Shown one piece after another: positions 35,286-44,680 of a DNA stretch of 64,000 bases. Every line of letters starts with the position of its first letter. Position 1 is the stretch's first letter. The notes beneath the pieces are model-generated. The model did no database searches and was not told where the DNA came from. It saw nothing but the letters and a program-made list of their open reading frames with translations. Both the position numbers and the translations under genes were made by a program. Source of the stretch: Paenibacillus sediminis (lineage in GTDB: Bacteria; Bacillota; Bacilli; Paenibacillales; Paenibacillaceae); assembly GCF_017873765.1 (NCBI RefSeq), contig NZ_JAGGKP010000001.1, forward strand, positions 1,394,906 through 1,458,905, given 5' to 3'.

Positions 35286-36017
35286 CTAGAGCTTTTTACC
35301 TTTCATAAATAAAAACAGAGGAATTCTCATTCTCCGTTTATAAGTTTCCTCATTATGAAAATGTTCTTCTCGCGGTCTCGACTCTTTCAAACTTTCAATG
35401 ATGAACCTACTCTGCTGCATAGCCGTAAAATAATCTTCGATCGTCCTATGGTATTTCGTGACGGTACCCCCAAGCCATTCTTGCTTACGCGCTCCATTGT
35501 GGAAATAATGATCGACAACCCAATCTTGTTTCCATCCTTCAGTCTTGGTATTCCCATAAGAAGATGTCAGAACTGGATGCTCTACTGAGAAAATAAATGA
35601 TCCCCCAGGTAATAGTGATCTATACACTTGTTCAAAAAGAACTCCAATATCATTGATGTAATGGATGGCCAGCCTTGAAATGACCATGTTATAACAAGCA
35701 TTAGGATATTCCCATTCCTCCATAGTCGTATGTATAACTGTGCCATTGGAACGGTTCATCACTTCCTTCGATAACTCAACCATATTTCTAGAGCCTTCAA
35801 TTCCGGTATATGAGCGAGCACCAGAATCTAATAATTCATTACCAAATGATGCAGTTCCACATCCTAAATCCAAAATATGATAATCTGTTACATCAGCAAC
35901 GAGGTCCATAAATATCGGTTTTTCGATCGTATCATTTGCATTCTCGTTCCATTTTCTTCTTTCCATGTAATTATTAAAGACATGTTCCTGATCGTAAAAC
36001 TGGGATCCTCGATCCAT
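35286..36017 (-). CDS. Class I SAM-dependent methyltransferase
   Basis: 243 residues. ILDLGCGTASFGNELLDSGA at about 48-67 is SAM motif I; GIEGSRNMVELSKE is motif II; NMVISRLAIHYINDIGVLFEQVYRSLLPGGSFIFSVEHPV spans motifs III and IV. The SVEHPV and KYHRTIEDYF segments place it among Bacillales methyltransferases annotated without substrate. Single gene behind GAGGTGCG. Confidence 0.85.
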   Translation of the reverse strand: MDRGSQFYDQEHVFNNYMERRKWNENANDTIEKPIFMDLVADVTDYHILDLGCGTASFGNELLDSGARSYTGIEGSRNMVELSKEVMNRSNGTVIHTTMEEWEYPNACYNMVISRLAIHYINDIGVLFEQVYRSLLPGGSFIFSVEHPVLTSSYGNTKTEGWKQDWVVDHYFHNGARKQEWLGGTVTKYHRTIEDYFTAMQQSRFIIESLKESRPREEHFHNEETYKRRMRIPLFLFMKGKKL

Positions 36018-36052
36018 CGTAACGCACCTCTTTAAAGGGAGAATATAAGAAA

Positions 36053-36277
36053 AGATTTAGAACCAGTTATAAATCTGTTTTTCCTGGTTTCCAGCCTGTC
36101 TGCTGACTCCATTTACTTGCCTTTCTCATGATTTCCCATATTATGGGTTCCTTCTCTAGCACATAATGTTCACGATCATCGCTGTATAATTCCAACCATT
36201 TATATTTCGTCTCAGCGTACTCCTTACAAAACGATAATGATTGGATCCGCCATTTAAGTTTCCTTTCAGAACTGCTG
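36053..36277 (-). pseudogene. Unidentified coding relic
   Basis: An open minus-strand stretch without a start codon reads CKEYAETKYKWLELYSDDRE, HYVLEKEPIIWEIMRKASKW and SQQTGWKPGKTDL before a stop near 36070. Codon use looks natural, but no family is recognised. It lies between two methyltransferase genes and may be the tail of a lost gene. Confidence 0.3.
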
Positions 36278-37090
36278 TTAAAGTTTTCTTCCGATATACA
36301 ATAGGTGAGATGACGTTCCTAATATATAAGGACTTCCCGCAGCATCTATAATGATCTGCATCACTCTTTGAAATTCCTCATCTCCCCTGTGCCGCCAATA
36401 ATCCCATTGTTCTCGGTTCATGGCACCTGCGATACTTTCTGAGCCAATAAGCTTAACGCTTTCAAATCCATGCGACTCCATAAACGTTTTAATGTGTTCA
36501 ATGTCGAAATAATATGCCCCAGTGAATCTTCCATCATCACTATGATTGAATATTCCTGATTCTAGAAAGTCGGATATTCCTTCAATAGTATGATTTGGTT
36601 TCCAATGCTCCGGGAACATTAGAGATGTCGTTAAATGCCGTATTCTTGACATGAAAGCGACAAAGACAAGTCCGCCTTTCTTAGTAACCCTCCCTAATTC
36701 TTTAACTGCCTGTATACGATCTTCTTCAGATTGCAGATGATACATTGGCCCAAGCATCAAGGAAGCATCGAACTGCTCGTCTGTAAACTTGCTCAAATCC
36801 CTCGCATCCAAGTAATAAAATCCGTCAAACTGCCTCTCTAGATGTTGTTCTATTGCTTTTTCCTTGGCTATTTCTACGAGTCTTGGCGTCAAATCGGTTA
36901 ATGTTACATGATGACCTAATTTAGCTAATTCAATGGCGTACTTTCCTGGGCCGGCTCCGTTATCTAATATTTGAGCTTTAGCAGGAAGATTGCTTTTAAT
37001 ATAGTGGCAATTTACAAGAAATTCGATAGGCTCACGATCAAGACGTCCCCATTCATCAAACGTATTGTAGTATTCTATAACCTTCTCCAC
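36278..37090 (-). CDS. Class I SAM-dependent methyltransferase
   Basis: 270 residues starting at GTG. ILDNGAGPGKYAIELAKLGH at about 42-61 is SAM motif I, TLTDLTPRLVEIAKEKA motif II, and ASLMLGPMYHLQSEEDRIQAVKELGRVTKKGGLVFVA the later motifs. The D-N-G-A-G-P-G-K form is common in a group of Bacillales methyltransferases of unknown substrate. Paralog-like neighbour of the enzyme at 35.3 kb, though not close in sequence. Confidence 0.84.
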   Translation of the reverse strand: MEKVIEYYNTFDEWGRLDREPIEFLVNCHYIKSNLPAKAQILDNGAGPGKYAIELAKLGHHVTLTDLTPRLVEIAKEKAIEQHLERQFDGFYYLDARDLSKFTDEQFDASLMLGPMYHLQSEEDRIQAVKELGRVTKKGGLVFVAFMSRIRHLTTSLMFPEHWKPNHTIEGISDFLESGIFNHSDDGRFTGAYYFDIEHIKTFMESHGFESVKLIGSESIAGAMNREQWDYWRHRGDEEFQRVMQIIIDAAGSPYILGTSSHLLYIGRKL

Positions 37091-37123
37091 ATACAGAACC
37101 TCACCTTCAGCTCACCTTATCAG

Positions 37124-37480
37124 TTATTCTTTCGGCAAATATAAAACTCTACCCCAAGTTCCTATTAAAATAATTCCCTTATTAATACTGGGATTGCCAA
37201 CACTATACACGGTTATAGCATTGTATGTATCATCGCCAACGACGAGCTGACCATTTTTGCATTCTAAATAACCGAATTTCATTCCTGGTTCTAAATCTGT
37301 ATTTTTTGATTCTAGTACATATTCTTTATTTACCCACGTTAACGTTTGCGGGATATTGCATGTCGCGTTTGAGCTTGTTTTGTCAATATTTCTAGAAGAT
37401 GTAAAATTTACGAAAATTACAATGGCGATGGTACAAGCCACGATCAAGCCTAAAACAACGACAATAGATTTCATGCCCAT
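37124..37480 (-). CDS. Membrane-anchored protein of unknown function
   Basis: 118 residues with one N-terminal helix (SIVVVLGLIVACTIAIVIFV, about 5-24). The outside part contains TWVNKEYVLESKNTDLEPGM and GQLVVGDDTYNAITVYSVG then KGIILIGTWGRVLYL. This pattern occurs in small Paenibacillus/Bacillus proteins of unknown function. No operon partner. Confidence 0.55.
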   Translation of the reverse strand: MGMKSIVVVLGLIVACTIAIVIFVNFTSSRNIDKTSSNATCNIPQTLTWVNKEYVLESKNTDLEPGMKFGYLECKNGQLVVGDDTYNAITVYSVGNPSINKGIILIGTWGRVLYLPKE

Positions 37481-37519
37481 ACGACCACAATCCTTTACAA
37501 CTCTTTTAAAATATACAAC

Positions 37520-37547
37520 GACCCAGCCTTTTGGTTACGACTGGGTC
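37520..37547 (-). terminator. Probable terminator after the DinB-like gene
   Basis: GACCCAG (37520-37526) and CTGGGTC (37541-37547) form a stem right after the stop at 37551 on the minus strand. The following tract is only moderately T-rich. Confidence 0.5.
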
Positions 37548-37550
37548 ATC

Positions 37551-38018
37551 TCAAGGTGTCTCTATCTGTCTAACGAAGTTAATATAATCTGTACTTACAG
37601 GCTCAAACCCATCTTGCCGAAGATAAGTTGAAATTTGTCCACGATGATAGCTTCCATGTAAAGATACATGTGTCAAAATATCTAGTATTGTCGTATTAAA
37701 CTCGGTTCCGCTGCTGTTGCGGTAGGATATATATTTTAACCAGTCAGTTTCCGTTAGCCCATCAATAAATAGCTTATAACCTTCCTTATTTTCAATAACT
37801 AATTGCTCACAATCTTCAATATAATAACTTGGCCACAACGGGATATGTGAACTGTCTCTTTCGTTCAAACGTGTTAACCACACTTTCTCAGAAGAGAGTA
37901 CGTGCGCAAATAAACGAACTGTTCTTTCTGGTAGTTCTTCAATCGCTTGCAGTGCACTTAAAATTCTGACATTTGCCCAATGAACATGATCGAAAGTCCG
38001 AATGATTTGATCTTTCAT
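37551..38018 (-). CDS. DinB/YfiT-like four-helix protein
   Basis: 155 residues from the ATG at 38018 behind AAGGAGG. FDHVHWANVRILSALQ has the first metal His, HVLSSEKVWLTRLN the second region, and ILTHVSLHGSYHRGQISTYLRQ near 128 the H-x-x-x-H pair. DinB-fold proteins bind a metal and often transfer thiols such as bacillithiol. Substrate unknown. It follows an RDD-protein gene closely (52 bp). Confidence 0.82.
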   Translation of the reverse strand: MKDQIIRTFDHVHWANVRILSALQAIEELPERTVRLFAHVLSSEKVWLTRLNERDSSHIPLWPSYYIEDCEQLVIENKEGYKLFIDGLTETDWLKYISYRNSSGTEFNTTILDILTHVSLHGSYHRGQISTYLRQDGFEPVSTDYINFVRQIETP

Positions 38019-38069
38019 ATGTACTACCTCCTTGATCATCCAATCTATTTTTCGAATACACATGATCAC

Positions 38070-38594
38070 TTAATCTAATCGTCGAATGACATATGTATTA
38101 GAAAGCATGTCGTACAAAGATCTTTTTCTTTTTGAAAATATCGCTGTGAAAATGTAAATAAATATTAATAAATATATGTATCCGCCTATGACATAATAAC
38201 GAATCGGAACCACATTCTCGCCAATGGAAACAAGTCGATAGACTAGAAAATGAGACATTTCCCAAGGAATAAATTTAAGAAAAGTACGAGCAGCCGATTG
38301 AAGCAGGTTCGGTGATTGGCCAAACTGATTAACAACCCGAATCTTTCTTAATCTCTTGCCTACAGAACACTTTACGATGTTTGAATCCATAATGATGTAA
38401 TAGACAGATACAGGTAGTGTCACAAATAAAAAACCAAAAAATTGTGCTCTATACAGAGAACCTGTGAACAATTGCTGAATAGAAGGAAATAGAAAAAAGC
38501 CGAACACAAATAGCATTATTAGATACAATAAAATCAACAAATAATCAATAAGAAAAGCTGTCAGACGCTCCGTAAAGGTTGCAGGCCCAACCAT
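38070..38594 (-). CDS. RDD-family membrane protein
   Basis: 174 residues, with helices at about 10-32, 48-70 and 120-145. AFLIDYLLILLY carries the conserved Asp, and VGKRLRKIRVVNQFG with SAARTFLKFIPW is the diagnostic middle of RDD proteins, though the first R-x-x-A-x-x-I-D is A-F-L-I-D. Its start lies 5 bp after the stop of the TfoX-like gene. Function of the family is poorly known; some members transport small ions. Confidence 0.75.
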   Translation of the reverse strand: MVGPATFTERLTAFLIDYLLILLYLIMLFVFGFFLFPSIQQLFTGSLYRAQFFGFLFVTLPVSVYYIIMDSNIVKCSVGKRLRKIRVVNQFGQSPNLLQSAARTFLKFIPWEMSHFLVYRLVSIGENVVPIRYYVIGGYIYLLIFIYIFTAIFSKRKRSLYDMLSNTYVIRRLD

Positions 38595-38598
38595 ACCA

Positions 38599-38919
38599 CT
38601 ATTCCCCTAAAGCCTGAATCGCATAATTAGCCAGTTGTCTCCAATCAGACATATGCTTATTTCCTACTTGAATCCAATCTTTCATCGGTATATTTTTGCC
38701 TGATGGATCCCATAACTTGGACTCCTCCAGCTTTAATGCTTGTTTATGGACATGACCCTTCAATTTAAATACCATATCGTCCTGAAAAAAAGCAGCAAAC
38801 GCTCTTCCTTCATACTTCAAGCATTTCTTTCCAAACAATTGACCTCGCTCAACGTGATGAGCTTTAATCATTTCTTCTTCGATATCGTTGTATACCGAGA
38901 TTGGTTCTTTATTTTCCAT
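38599..38919 (-). CDS. TfoX/Sxy N-terminal-domain-like protein
   Basis: 106 residues behind AAGGAGGAGATC. GQLFGKKCLKYEGRAFAAFF, DDMVFKLKGHVHKQALKLEE and DPSGKNIPMKDWIQV resemble stand-alone TfoX N-terminal-like proteins, which are common in Bacillales and not linked to competence there. Likely cotranscribed with the RDD gene. Confidence 0.65.
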   Translation of the reverse strand: MENKEPISVYNDIEEEMIKAHHVERGQLFGKKCLKYEGRAFAAFFQDDMVFKLKGHVHKQALKLEESKLWDPSGKNIPMKDWIQVGNKHMSDWRQLANYAIQALGE

Positions 38920-39004
38920 TGTGATCTCCTCCTTCGTAAATTAATAGTTGATATCGCTTTCATTCATAATTCTAGGGATGAAGAACAAGCTATCATTGAT
39001 ATCT

Positions 39005-39355
39005 CTATTTGTACTGAATTAATCCAAACCCAATACCTGTAGGATCGACTAAATATGCTAAATAAAAATCGTCGAACTCCATCTTATCCCTTACAATTTG
39101 TCCTCCGTTTTGGGCGGTCTTCTTGATGGAATCCTCAATATCATCCACTTCGATTTGGATTCGAGTACCCTGTGGAAAATCACTCGGGCCCTTTGATATA
39201 CCCCCATTTATGCCTGCTTTATCTTCAGTTCCGGTTGTTACAGGATGATAACCCCAATTGGGCTCAGCTACCTCCCAGCCAAAAACAGTTGAATAGAAAT
39301 GAGCTGCCTTTTCAGGATCCTGACTGTTAATTTCAAATAAAACAACCCGAGACAT
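39005..39355 (-). CDS. VOC/glyoxalase-superfamily protein
   Basis: 116 residues behind GGAGGTG. VVLFEINSQDPEKAAHFYSTVFGWEV, the G-I-N-G-G-I-S block and YLAYLVDPTGIGFGLIQY match the small VOC group with HFYSTVFGW. The usual first metal His is replaced (FEINSQDP), which is normal in this subgroup. Function unknown. Confidence 0.8.
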   Translation of the reverse strand: MSRVVLFEINSQDPEKAAHFYSTVFGWEVAEPNWGYHPVTTGTEDKAGINGGISKGPSDFPQGTRIQIEVDDIEDSIKKTAQNGGQIVRDKMEFDDFYLAYLVDPTGIGFGLIQYK

Positions 39356-39472
39356 AAAAACACCTCCATAATTGGTAATATTATCAATTTCAATGATACG
39401 GAATGTATGTTCTTATGTCAATTCGAATCAGAAATTTTTGCTCACATCGGTTGATCATATTTAATAGATTAC

Positions 39473-39973
39473 TTATAGTAGTTTAGCCATATAATATTCG
39501 TCTACATATTCGTCATCAACGATAAGTGAATGTTTCTTTATGCCCTCAACTTCAAATCCAACCTTCTTGTAAAGAGCGAACGCAGCTTGATTATGTGACA
39601 TCACTGTAAGTTCTAATCGATGAATATGTTGTTTTCTAGCCCAATCTTCCAGCTCCTGAAATAACTTTGATCCAATACCTTGACCCGTATACTTCTGTAA
39701 TATTCCAACTACGATATGTACTGAATGCTTAATTCTGTTTAAATCAGATCCAAACGCCCCCAGATAGCCGACAATTTCGCCATCTGCTTCCGCCACAAAA
39801 ATCATTGAGTTATTACTGCTAAGTATGGATGAAATTCTCTCTGTCTGCGCTTCAAGTGTTGTTTTTCTTTCTCCTGGTTCGTAAAGCATAAATTTCGTCT
39901 CTTCGTCGAGTTGTTTACTTAAATTCAAAAATCGTTCTGCATCATCAACTTTAATATTTCTAATCATCATCAT
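39473..39973 (-). CDS. GNAT family N-acetyltransferase
   Basis: 166 residues. IRNIKVDDAERFLNLSKQLD, VHIVVGILQKYTGQGIGSKLFQELE (acetyl-CoA loop YTGQGIG) and RLELTVMSHNQAAFALYKKVGFEVEG. This belongs to the common Bacillales group with LTVMxxN. Substrate unknown. Confidence 0.86.
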   Translation of the reverse strand: MMMIRNIKVDDAERFLNLSKQLDEETKFMLYEPGERKTTLEAQTERISSILSSNNSMIFVAEADGEIVGYLGAFGSDLNRIKHSVHIVVGILQKYTGQGIGSKLFQELEDWARKQHIHRLELTVMSHNQAAFALYKKVGFEVEGIKKHSLIVDDEYVDEYYMAKLL

Positions 39974-39988
39974 TAGATCTCCCCTGAT

Positions 39989-40501
39989 TCAAGCTTTATT
40001 TATCTGTCCAAGTAATTCATTCACCTGTTTTCTTGTCTTCACGATGATCACTCGCTTCTGATCCTTTGCCTGGTCTAATTTATTCATAATCTTGGATCTG
40101 CTTCTCTTCTTATAATTCCATACCCATTTAAGAAATTCCCAATCTAGTTTCTCAGGGCAGCCTTCATTCATATCAGGTCTCGTTCTGTTGTTATATTTAA
40201 TTCTTCTTTTAATTACTCGATAAATACAAAGCAGCATAGGCATATCTAAAAAGATGATTGTATCTGCTCTCTTCATTCTAATATCTATCGTTCTCGAATA
40301 ATTTCCATCCATAATCCACTTTTCTTGCTTAGAAAATTGTTCAACGGTCTTGTCCCATTCATCATCCGGTGTCGGTATCCAATTCGGATGCCAAAAATAT
40401 TTATCCAAATGAATGACTGGAAGATCGAGTATTTGACTAAGCTTTTGGGATAAGGTCGATTTTCCCGCTCCAGCTGAGCCGATAACTAATATTCGGTTCA
40501 T
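39989..40501 (-). CDS. P-loop kinase-like protein (topology modulation protein/FlaR-like)
   Basis: 170 residues. ILVIGSAGAGKSTLSQKL at 4-21 contains Walker A GSAGAGKST; VIHLDKYFWHPNW and WIMDGNYSRTIDIRMKRADTIIFLD are landmarks of the group annotated as DNA topology modulation protein FlaR, related to adenylate kinases. The named role in supercoiling is doubtful. AGGAGACTG precedes the ATG. Confidence 0.8.
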   Translation of the reverse strand: MNRILVIGSAGAGKSTLSQKLSQILDLPVIHLDKYFWHPNWIPTPDDEWDKTVEQFSKQEKWIMDGNYSRTIDIRMKRADTIIFLDMPMLLCIYRVIKRRIKYNNRTRPDMNEGCPEKLDWEFLKWVWNYKKRSRSKIMNKLDQAKDQKRVIIVKTRKQVNELLGQINKA

Positions 40502-40530
40502 GTGCAGTCTCCTGACTCACTCAAATTTCC

Positions 40531-41598
40531 TTACTTTGAAACACTCTCTATTATATGCACGAGCTCTTCAGTGCCTTTTCCTTGAACGTTATGAATCATC
40601 GTGTCAACGATGGTTTGCCGATTGGCAACAAGGGTAGAAATTGCCGTCATGAAGGAATCATCATTCAACTGTTCCTCAAATAACACTTCGCAATAGCCAG
40701 ATTTCTTAAAAGATTTTGCATTTAATATTTGATCTCCCCTACTCGCTCCTAGAGAAAGCGGAATTAACAGCATCGGTTTATGAAGAGCTAGAAATTCAAA
40801 AATCGAATTCGAACCTGCCCGTGAAATGACAAAATCAGCCATAGCCAATAGATCTGGAAGTTCCTCATGAACATATTCAAATTGCTTATATCCATATAAT
40901 TTGATAGATTCATCTAACTGGCCTTTCCCGCAGATATGTACAATTTGATAATGACTAAGTAAATGATTTAAATTTTTTCTGACGGTTTCGTTGATACGCT
41001 TAGATCCTAAGCTTCCGCCCATAATAAGAATGACTGGCTTACTTTTCGTGAAATCACACAAGGAATAGCCTTTGTTTGCATTTCCTTGTCTTAACTCCTT
41101 ACGGATAATCGGTCCAATATGAGTAGATTTGTTGCTGTTTATGTATTCTTTAGTTTCTGTAAAAGTTAAACATACTTTAGCTGCAAAAGGAATGGAGAGC
41201 TTGTTAGCGAGTCCAGGACTTATATCAGACTCATGGATCACAACTGGGACTCTGTTAAGCCATGCGCCTAATACTACAGGGACCGAAACAAAGCCTCCCT
41301 TGGAGAAAACAACATTCGGTTTTTCCCTTCTGATGATTTGATAGGCTTGATGTACACCTTTTATGATCCGAAATGGGTCTTTGAAGTTTTCTTTATCAAA
41401 ATATCTTCGAAGCTTCCCAGTAGAAATAGGAATATATTCGACATTGGATAATTTTTGAATTAACTGAGCTTCAATTCCATTCTCAGATCCGATATATTTT
41501 ACATCCCAACCCATATCCTGAAATTGAGGAATCAAAGCCATATTGACTGTTACGTGTCCAGCTGATCCGCCGCCGGTAAAAATAATCCTTTTTGACAT
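40531..41598 (-). CDS. murG: MurG-like N-acetylglucosaminyltransferase (stand-alone paralog)
   Basis: 355 residues from the ATG at 41598. [20 protein letters not shown] has the G-G-x-x-G-H loop, [19 protein letters not shown] and [15 protein letters not shown] are membrane and lipid-binding parts, [15 protein letters not shown] and [27 protein letters not shown] bind UDP-GlcNAc. MurG adds GlcNAc to lipid I. The housekeeping gene is normally in the division and cell wall cluster; here it is isolated among GNAT genes, so it is probably an extra copy. Confidence 0.85.
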   Translation of the reverse strand: MSKRIIFTGGGSAGHVTVNMALIPQFQDMGWDVKYIGSENGIEAQLIQKLSNVEYIPISTGKLRRYFDKENFKDPFRIIKGVHQAYQIIRREKPNVVFSKGGFVSVPVVLGAWLNRVPVVIHESDISPGLANKLSIPFAAKVCLTFTETKEYINSNKSTHIGPIIRKELRQGNANKGYSLCDFTKSKPVILIMGGSLGSKRINETVRKNLNHLLSHYQIVHICGKGQLDESIKLYGYKQFEYVHEELPDLLAMADFVISRAGSNSIFEFLALHKPMLLIPLSLGASRGDQILNAKSFKKSGYCEVLFEEQLNDDSFMTAISTLVANRQTIVDTMIHNVQGKGTEELVHIIESVSK

Positions 41599-41633
41599 CT
41601 GGCTCACCTTATTTTCTCATAATTGAAATGAAA

Positions 41634-42143
41634 TTAAATCTGTTTATAATAAAAAACCGTCGCATCTAAATGTCCATTGGATGACTTTGCGTAATTAGGT
41701 ATTTGACCCGCTTCTATGTATCCAAGTGACTTGTACAGCTCATTAGATGGATCGCCTAATCTAGTATCTAATATTAATAAAGATCTGCCCTCTGCCTTCG
41801 CTGCACTCTCTACTGTCTGCATGAGTAAGCGTGCGATACCGTTTCTACGATAGCTTGGATGTACCATTAACTTAGCGACTTCTGCTCTATGGGATCCATT
41901 TGCTTTCATCGCTAGATGAAGTTGGATCGTTCCAACAATCTTTTCTTCCATTACAGCGATCCAAAGCATAACTCCTGGTGAAATCACTTGCTCCCAATAT
42001 TCCACTGCTTCTTTCATCCTTAAAGGTGCCAAAAAACCAACAGAGGCTCCATCCTCCACAACGTTAATCAGCATTTCAGATAATTCGTTAAGCATTGCAG
42101 GTTCCATAGATTTGAGTTTTAATATAGCCATATTATTTTTCAC
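41634..42143 (-). CDS. GNAT family N-acetyltransferase
   Basis: 169 residues; the frame opens with GTG, and an ATG four codons later is an alternative. VAKLMVHPSYRRNGIARLLMQTVES holds the acetyl-CoA loop RRNGIAR; LLILDTRLGDPSNELYKSLGYIEAGQIPNYA is typical of a phosphinothricin/puromycin-like subgroup. Substrate unknown. Confidence 0.85.
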   Translation of the reverse strand: MKNNMAILKLKSMEPAMLNELSEMLINVVEDGASVGFLAPLRMKEAVEYWEQVISPGVMLWIAVMEEKIVGTIQLHLAMKANGSHRAEVAKLMVHPSYRRNGIARLLMQTVESAAKAEGRSLLILDTRLGDPSNELYKSLGYIEAGQIPNYAKSSNGHLDATVFYYKQI

Positions 42144-42162
42144 TTATTGTACATCCTTTCAA

Positions 42163-42531
42163 CTAGATAATGTTACAGTTGCTGCTTTCTTGTTCTAACG
42201 ATTTTAACTTTTGTTCAACTTTCACAAACATGATAACTATAAAAAAAATCATTAGCCCAATGATTACAAACGTCGTGACAATTCCTTTGATCAGAAGGCT
42301 AATGATGACTCCAATTATGAAAAGAAAGATCCCATACATGCTCATTAATTGTGCGCTGTATTTGTTTCCCGCTTCCCACAATTGCTTATTTTTCATGGAC
42401 CTAATAGTTCTATATCCATAGAATCCATTAATCTCTTTGGGCGACTTTTTCTTAAGAATGATTCCTGACAAAAAGAAGATCGTACCAATTAAAAAGCTCA
42501 AAATTAAATTTGCAATTTGACTGTTTTCCAC
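42163..42531 (-). CDS. SdpI/YhfL-like membrane protein
   Basis: 122 residues from a GTG behind GGGAGG. Helices at about 7-26, 63-82 and 84-103. KKSPKEINGFYGYRTIRSMKNKQLWEAGNKYSAQLM is the SdpI-family motif (G-Y-R-T-x-x-S-x-x-N-x-x-x-W). SdpI gives immunity to the SdpC toxin in B. subtilis; this shorter form keeps only the C-terminal-like domain, and no sdpC-like gene is nearby. Confidence 0.78.
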   Translation of the reverse strand: MENSQIANLILSFLIGTIFFLSGIILKKKSPKEINGFYGYRTIRSMKNKQLWEAGNKYSAQLMSMYGIFLFIIGVIISLLIKGIVTTFVIIGLMIFFIVIMFVKVEQKLKSLEQESSNCNII

Positions 42532-42655
42532 TGTGATTTCCTCCCTGTTGATTTCTAAATTGCCTAGCTGATATCTTCACCATTAATAAATGAATACCGA
42601 ATACTGCTCCTTTGACTCGTTATATAGTGAATTACGATCTTCAAGTGTCGTTACA

Positions 42656-43453
42656 CTATAGATTCCTCACAAAATCGTGCAATAATTTATTAAAGGTGCG
42701 TGGGTTCTCCATATTTGACATATGTCCTATATTTGGAATTTTGAATAGCTGGCACCCTTCTATTTCACTTGATAGAATGTTGGCCATTTCTATGAAATTA
42801 GGCAAATCAAATTCGCTTGTCAAAACCATGCACTTTATTTTTAATTCACCAAGTCTGTTTCTAGCTTTGACTTTAGGACTAATAATCGGGTTATGATTGG
42901 CAAAATTCCAAAATGTATATGTACTTAACATTTCAATTAATTTTTCTCTAAGCGATTCTTGGTTAATTGCATGAGTGAAATAAGGCGATGTTAACCATAG
43001 TTCTCTTGCCTTCTCTAGATTATTATCTTTTAGAAGCAATTTGAGTTCTTTATAGATGTTCTCTAGATTTGTATTTAATTCTTTTGAGATGTAACCTTCC
43101 AAATATGAATTTGATAAGACGATAGCGTCTACATACTCCGGAAAATCAAGCGCGAAATTTATGACTATTCCTCCGCCCATTGATAATCCAACGAGACATA
43201 CATCTGTAATTTCCAGAAAATCTAGTAAAGCTTTTAAATCTCCTTGATGAGTGTAGCTTTTCGTGTCAGGAATGCTTGATCTTCCATAGCCCCGTACATC
43301 ATAACGAATAACCGTATACGATTTACAAAACTCTTCAAATTGCTGATCCCACATCCTTGCATCTAATCCCATTCCATGTATAAATACGATAGCCTTTCCT
43401 GAACCTGCTTTCTCATAGTAAATTTGACCATCGCCTACCTGGATCTTTTTCAA
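42656..43453 (-). CDS. Alpha/beta hydrolase
   Basis: 265 residues from a TTG behind AGGAG. IVFIHGMGLDARMWDQQFEEF, VIRYDVRGYGRSS, CLVGLSMGGGIVINFAL (nucleophile Ser about 93), LTSEFDLPNFIEMA and IPNIGHMSNMENP (His about 243) give the full catalytic triad. The fold group includes 3-oxoadipate enol-lactonase-like enzymes and esterases. Single gene. Confidence 0.86.
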   Translation of the reverse strand: MKKIQVGDGQIYYEKAGSGKAIVFIHGMGLDARMWDQQFEEFCKSYTVIRYDVRGYGRSSIPDTKSYTHQGDLKALLDFLEITDVCLVGLSMGGGIVINFALDFPEYVDAIVLSNSYLEGYISKELNTNLENIYKELKLLLKDNNLEKARELWLTSPYFTHAINQESLREKLIEMLSTYTFWNFANHNPIISPKVKARNRLGELKIKCMVLTSEFDLPNFIEMANILSSEIEGCQLFKIPNIGHMSNMENPRTFNKLLHDFVRNL

Positions 43454-43574
43454 TCTTTCCAGCTCCTGTTATATGATTAATTCTTCTTCAATGCTTTATT
43501 CCATTCACTTCATTGTAAAGCGTGGACAGTCACTATGAAATTATCATCATCTAGATTCCATACTTATGTCTCCT

Positions 43575-44435
43575 TCAAAGTAATTTTGGACTCAAATATT
43601 TGTTCTTCTCCAAGATTGCTCTTACCGTTGAAATTGTATTAGCCCATTTCGGAAGATTTGCAATTCTGTTTAACATAATCCATCGAAGGCACGCAATAGC
43701 CTCGAATTGTTCCAGTTCATCCTCTGTGTAATTGTTCTTCGCTAAAAATACAGATCGGTAAGTTGAAGAATACCGTTCACTAACATAAATCCAAATTAGA
43801 ATAATTGACCATGCAATATCATATCTCGGATCACCAAGTTGGATATTTGTCCAATCGATAATTGTAATCTTTCCATCTGATTCAAGGATATTACCTAAAT
43901 TATAATCACCATGAATGAGACAATTTTGTTCCATTCTTGAACTACTGATGAGCTGAATTAATAGTTCTTTAATATCTAACTGCTCATCAATTCCAGGAAA
44001 AAAATAATTTACAAATTCGTATTTAGGAATTATTATTCCGCTTAATGTATCAGACTGAAAATTATGTATCTCAGTTAATATATTTGCAATTTGAGTAAGT
44101 TTTAATTTATTCACTTTATGGATAGGTGTACCATCGAAACTGGTTAACAAAACTTGATTGTTATTTTCATCAACGCCCCAACCCAAAGGTTTAGAAACAG
44201 CTATTCCCTGGTTATACAAACCCTCTAACAGCTTATATTGAATTGATATATCTGGCTTTGCATCCCGATTCCATACTTTTAATACAAATTTGGATACCGG
44301 CGTACTAATACTAAATACATCTCCTTCAAGTCCGGAATCCAGTGGAGTTATGTCAATCGAAATATCTTGTGTTAACAATGATTGTAAATCGTTCCTTTTT
44401 TCTTTCCAGATGATATCAAGGATAAGATCATTCAT
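43575..44435 (-). CDS. Aminoglycoside phosphotransferase-like kinase
   Basis: 286 residues. CLIHGDYNLGNILESDGKITIIDWTNIQLGDPRYDIAWSI at about 168-207 has the catalytic H-G-D and the I-D-W metal motif. The N-terminal lobe has FVLKVWNRD with the ATP-binding lysine. The second APH-like gene in the window, not closely similar to that at 14 kb. AAGGCAGAG precedes the ATG. Substrate unknown. Confidence 0.8.
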   Translation of the reverse strand: MNDLILDIIWKEKRNDLQSLLTQDISIDITPLDSGLEGDVFSISTPVSKFVLKVWNRDAKPDISIQYKLLEGLYNQGIAVSKPLGWGVDENNNQVLLTSFDGTPIHKVNKLKLTQIANILTEIHNFQSDTLSGIIIPKYEFVNYFFPGIDEQLDIKELLIQLISSSRMEQNCLIHGDYNLGNILESDGKITIIDWTNIQLGDPRYDIAWSIILIWIYVSERYSSTYRSVFLAKNNYTEDELEQFEAIACLRWIMLNRIANLPKWANTISTVRAILEKNKYLSPKLL

Positions 44436-44493
44436 TATATTCTCTGCCTTTCGCGATTCCTTTGGTATATTCCTCGTAAATATGATGAGATTT

Positions 44494-44680
44494 TCATTGA
44501 TATATACTTTGTACGTTGAAGCAAGAATTAATGAAGTCTTTTAATAAAACCTCTCGTTCTGAATCACCTGTCGCAAAATACAAACTGATTTTTGCTTTTC
44601 GGGGTGAAAAGCCTATTAGTGGTGCAACACCTTCGTGACCAGATTCATATTTATAATGATATGCACCAAATCCAAATACC
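44494..44680 (-). pseudogene. DUF1801-like protein fragment
   Basis: The minus strand reads FGFGAYHYKYESGHEGVAPL and IGFSPRKAKISLYFATGDSE then LLKDFINSCF to a stop. G-F-G-x-Y-H-Y-x-Y-x-S-G-x-E-G and F-S-P-R-K-x-x-I-S-L-Y are the heart of DUF1801/YdhG proteins. The N-terminal third and the C-terminus are missing. Confidence 0.65.
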
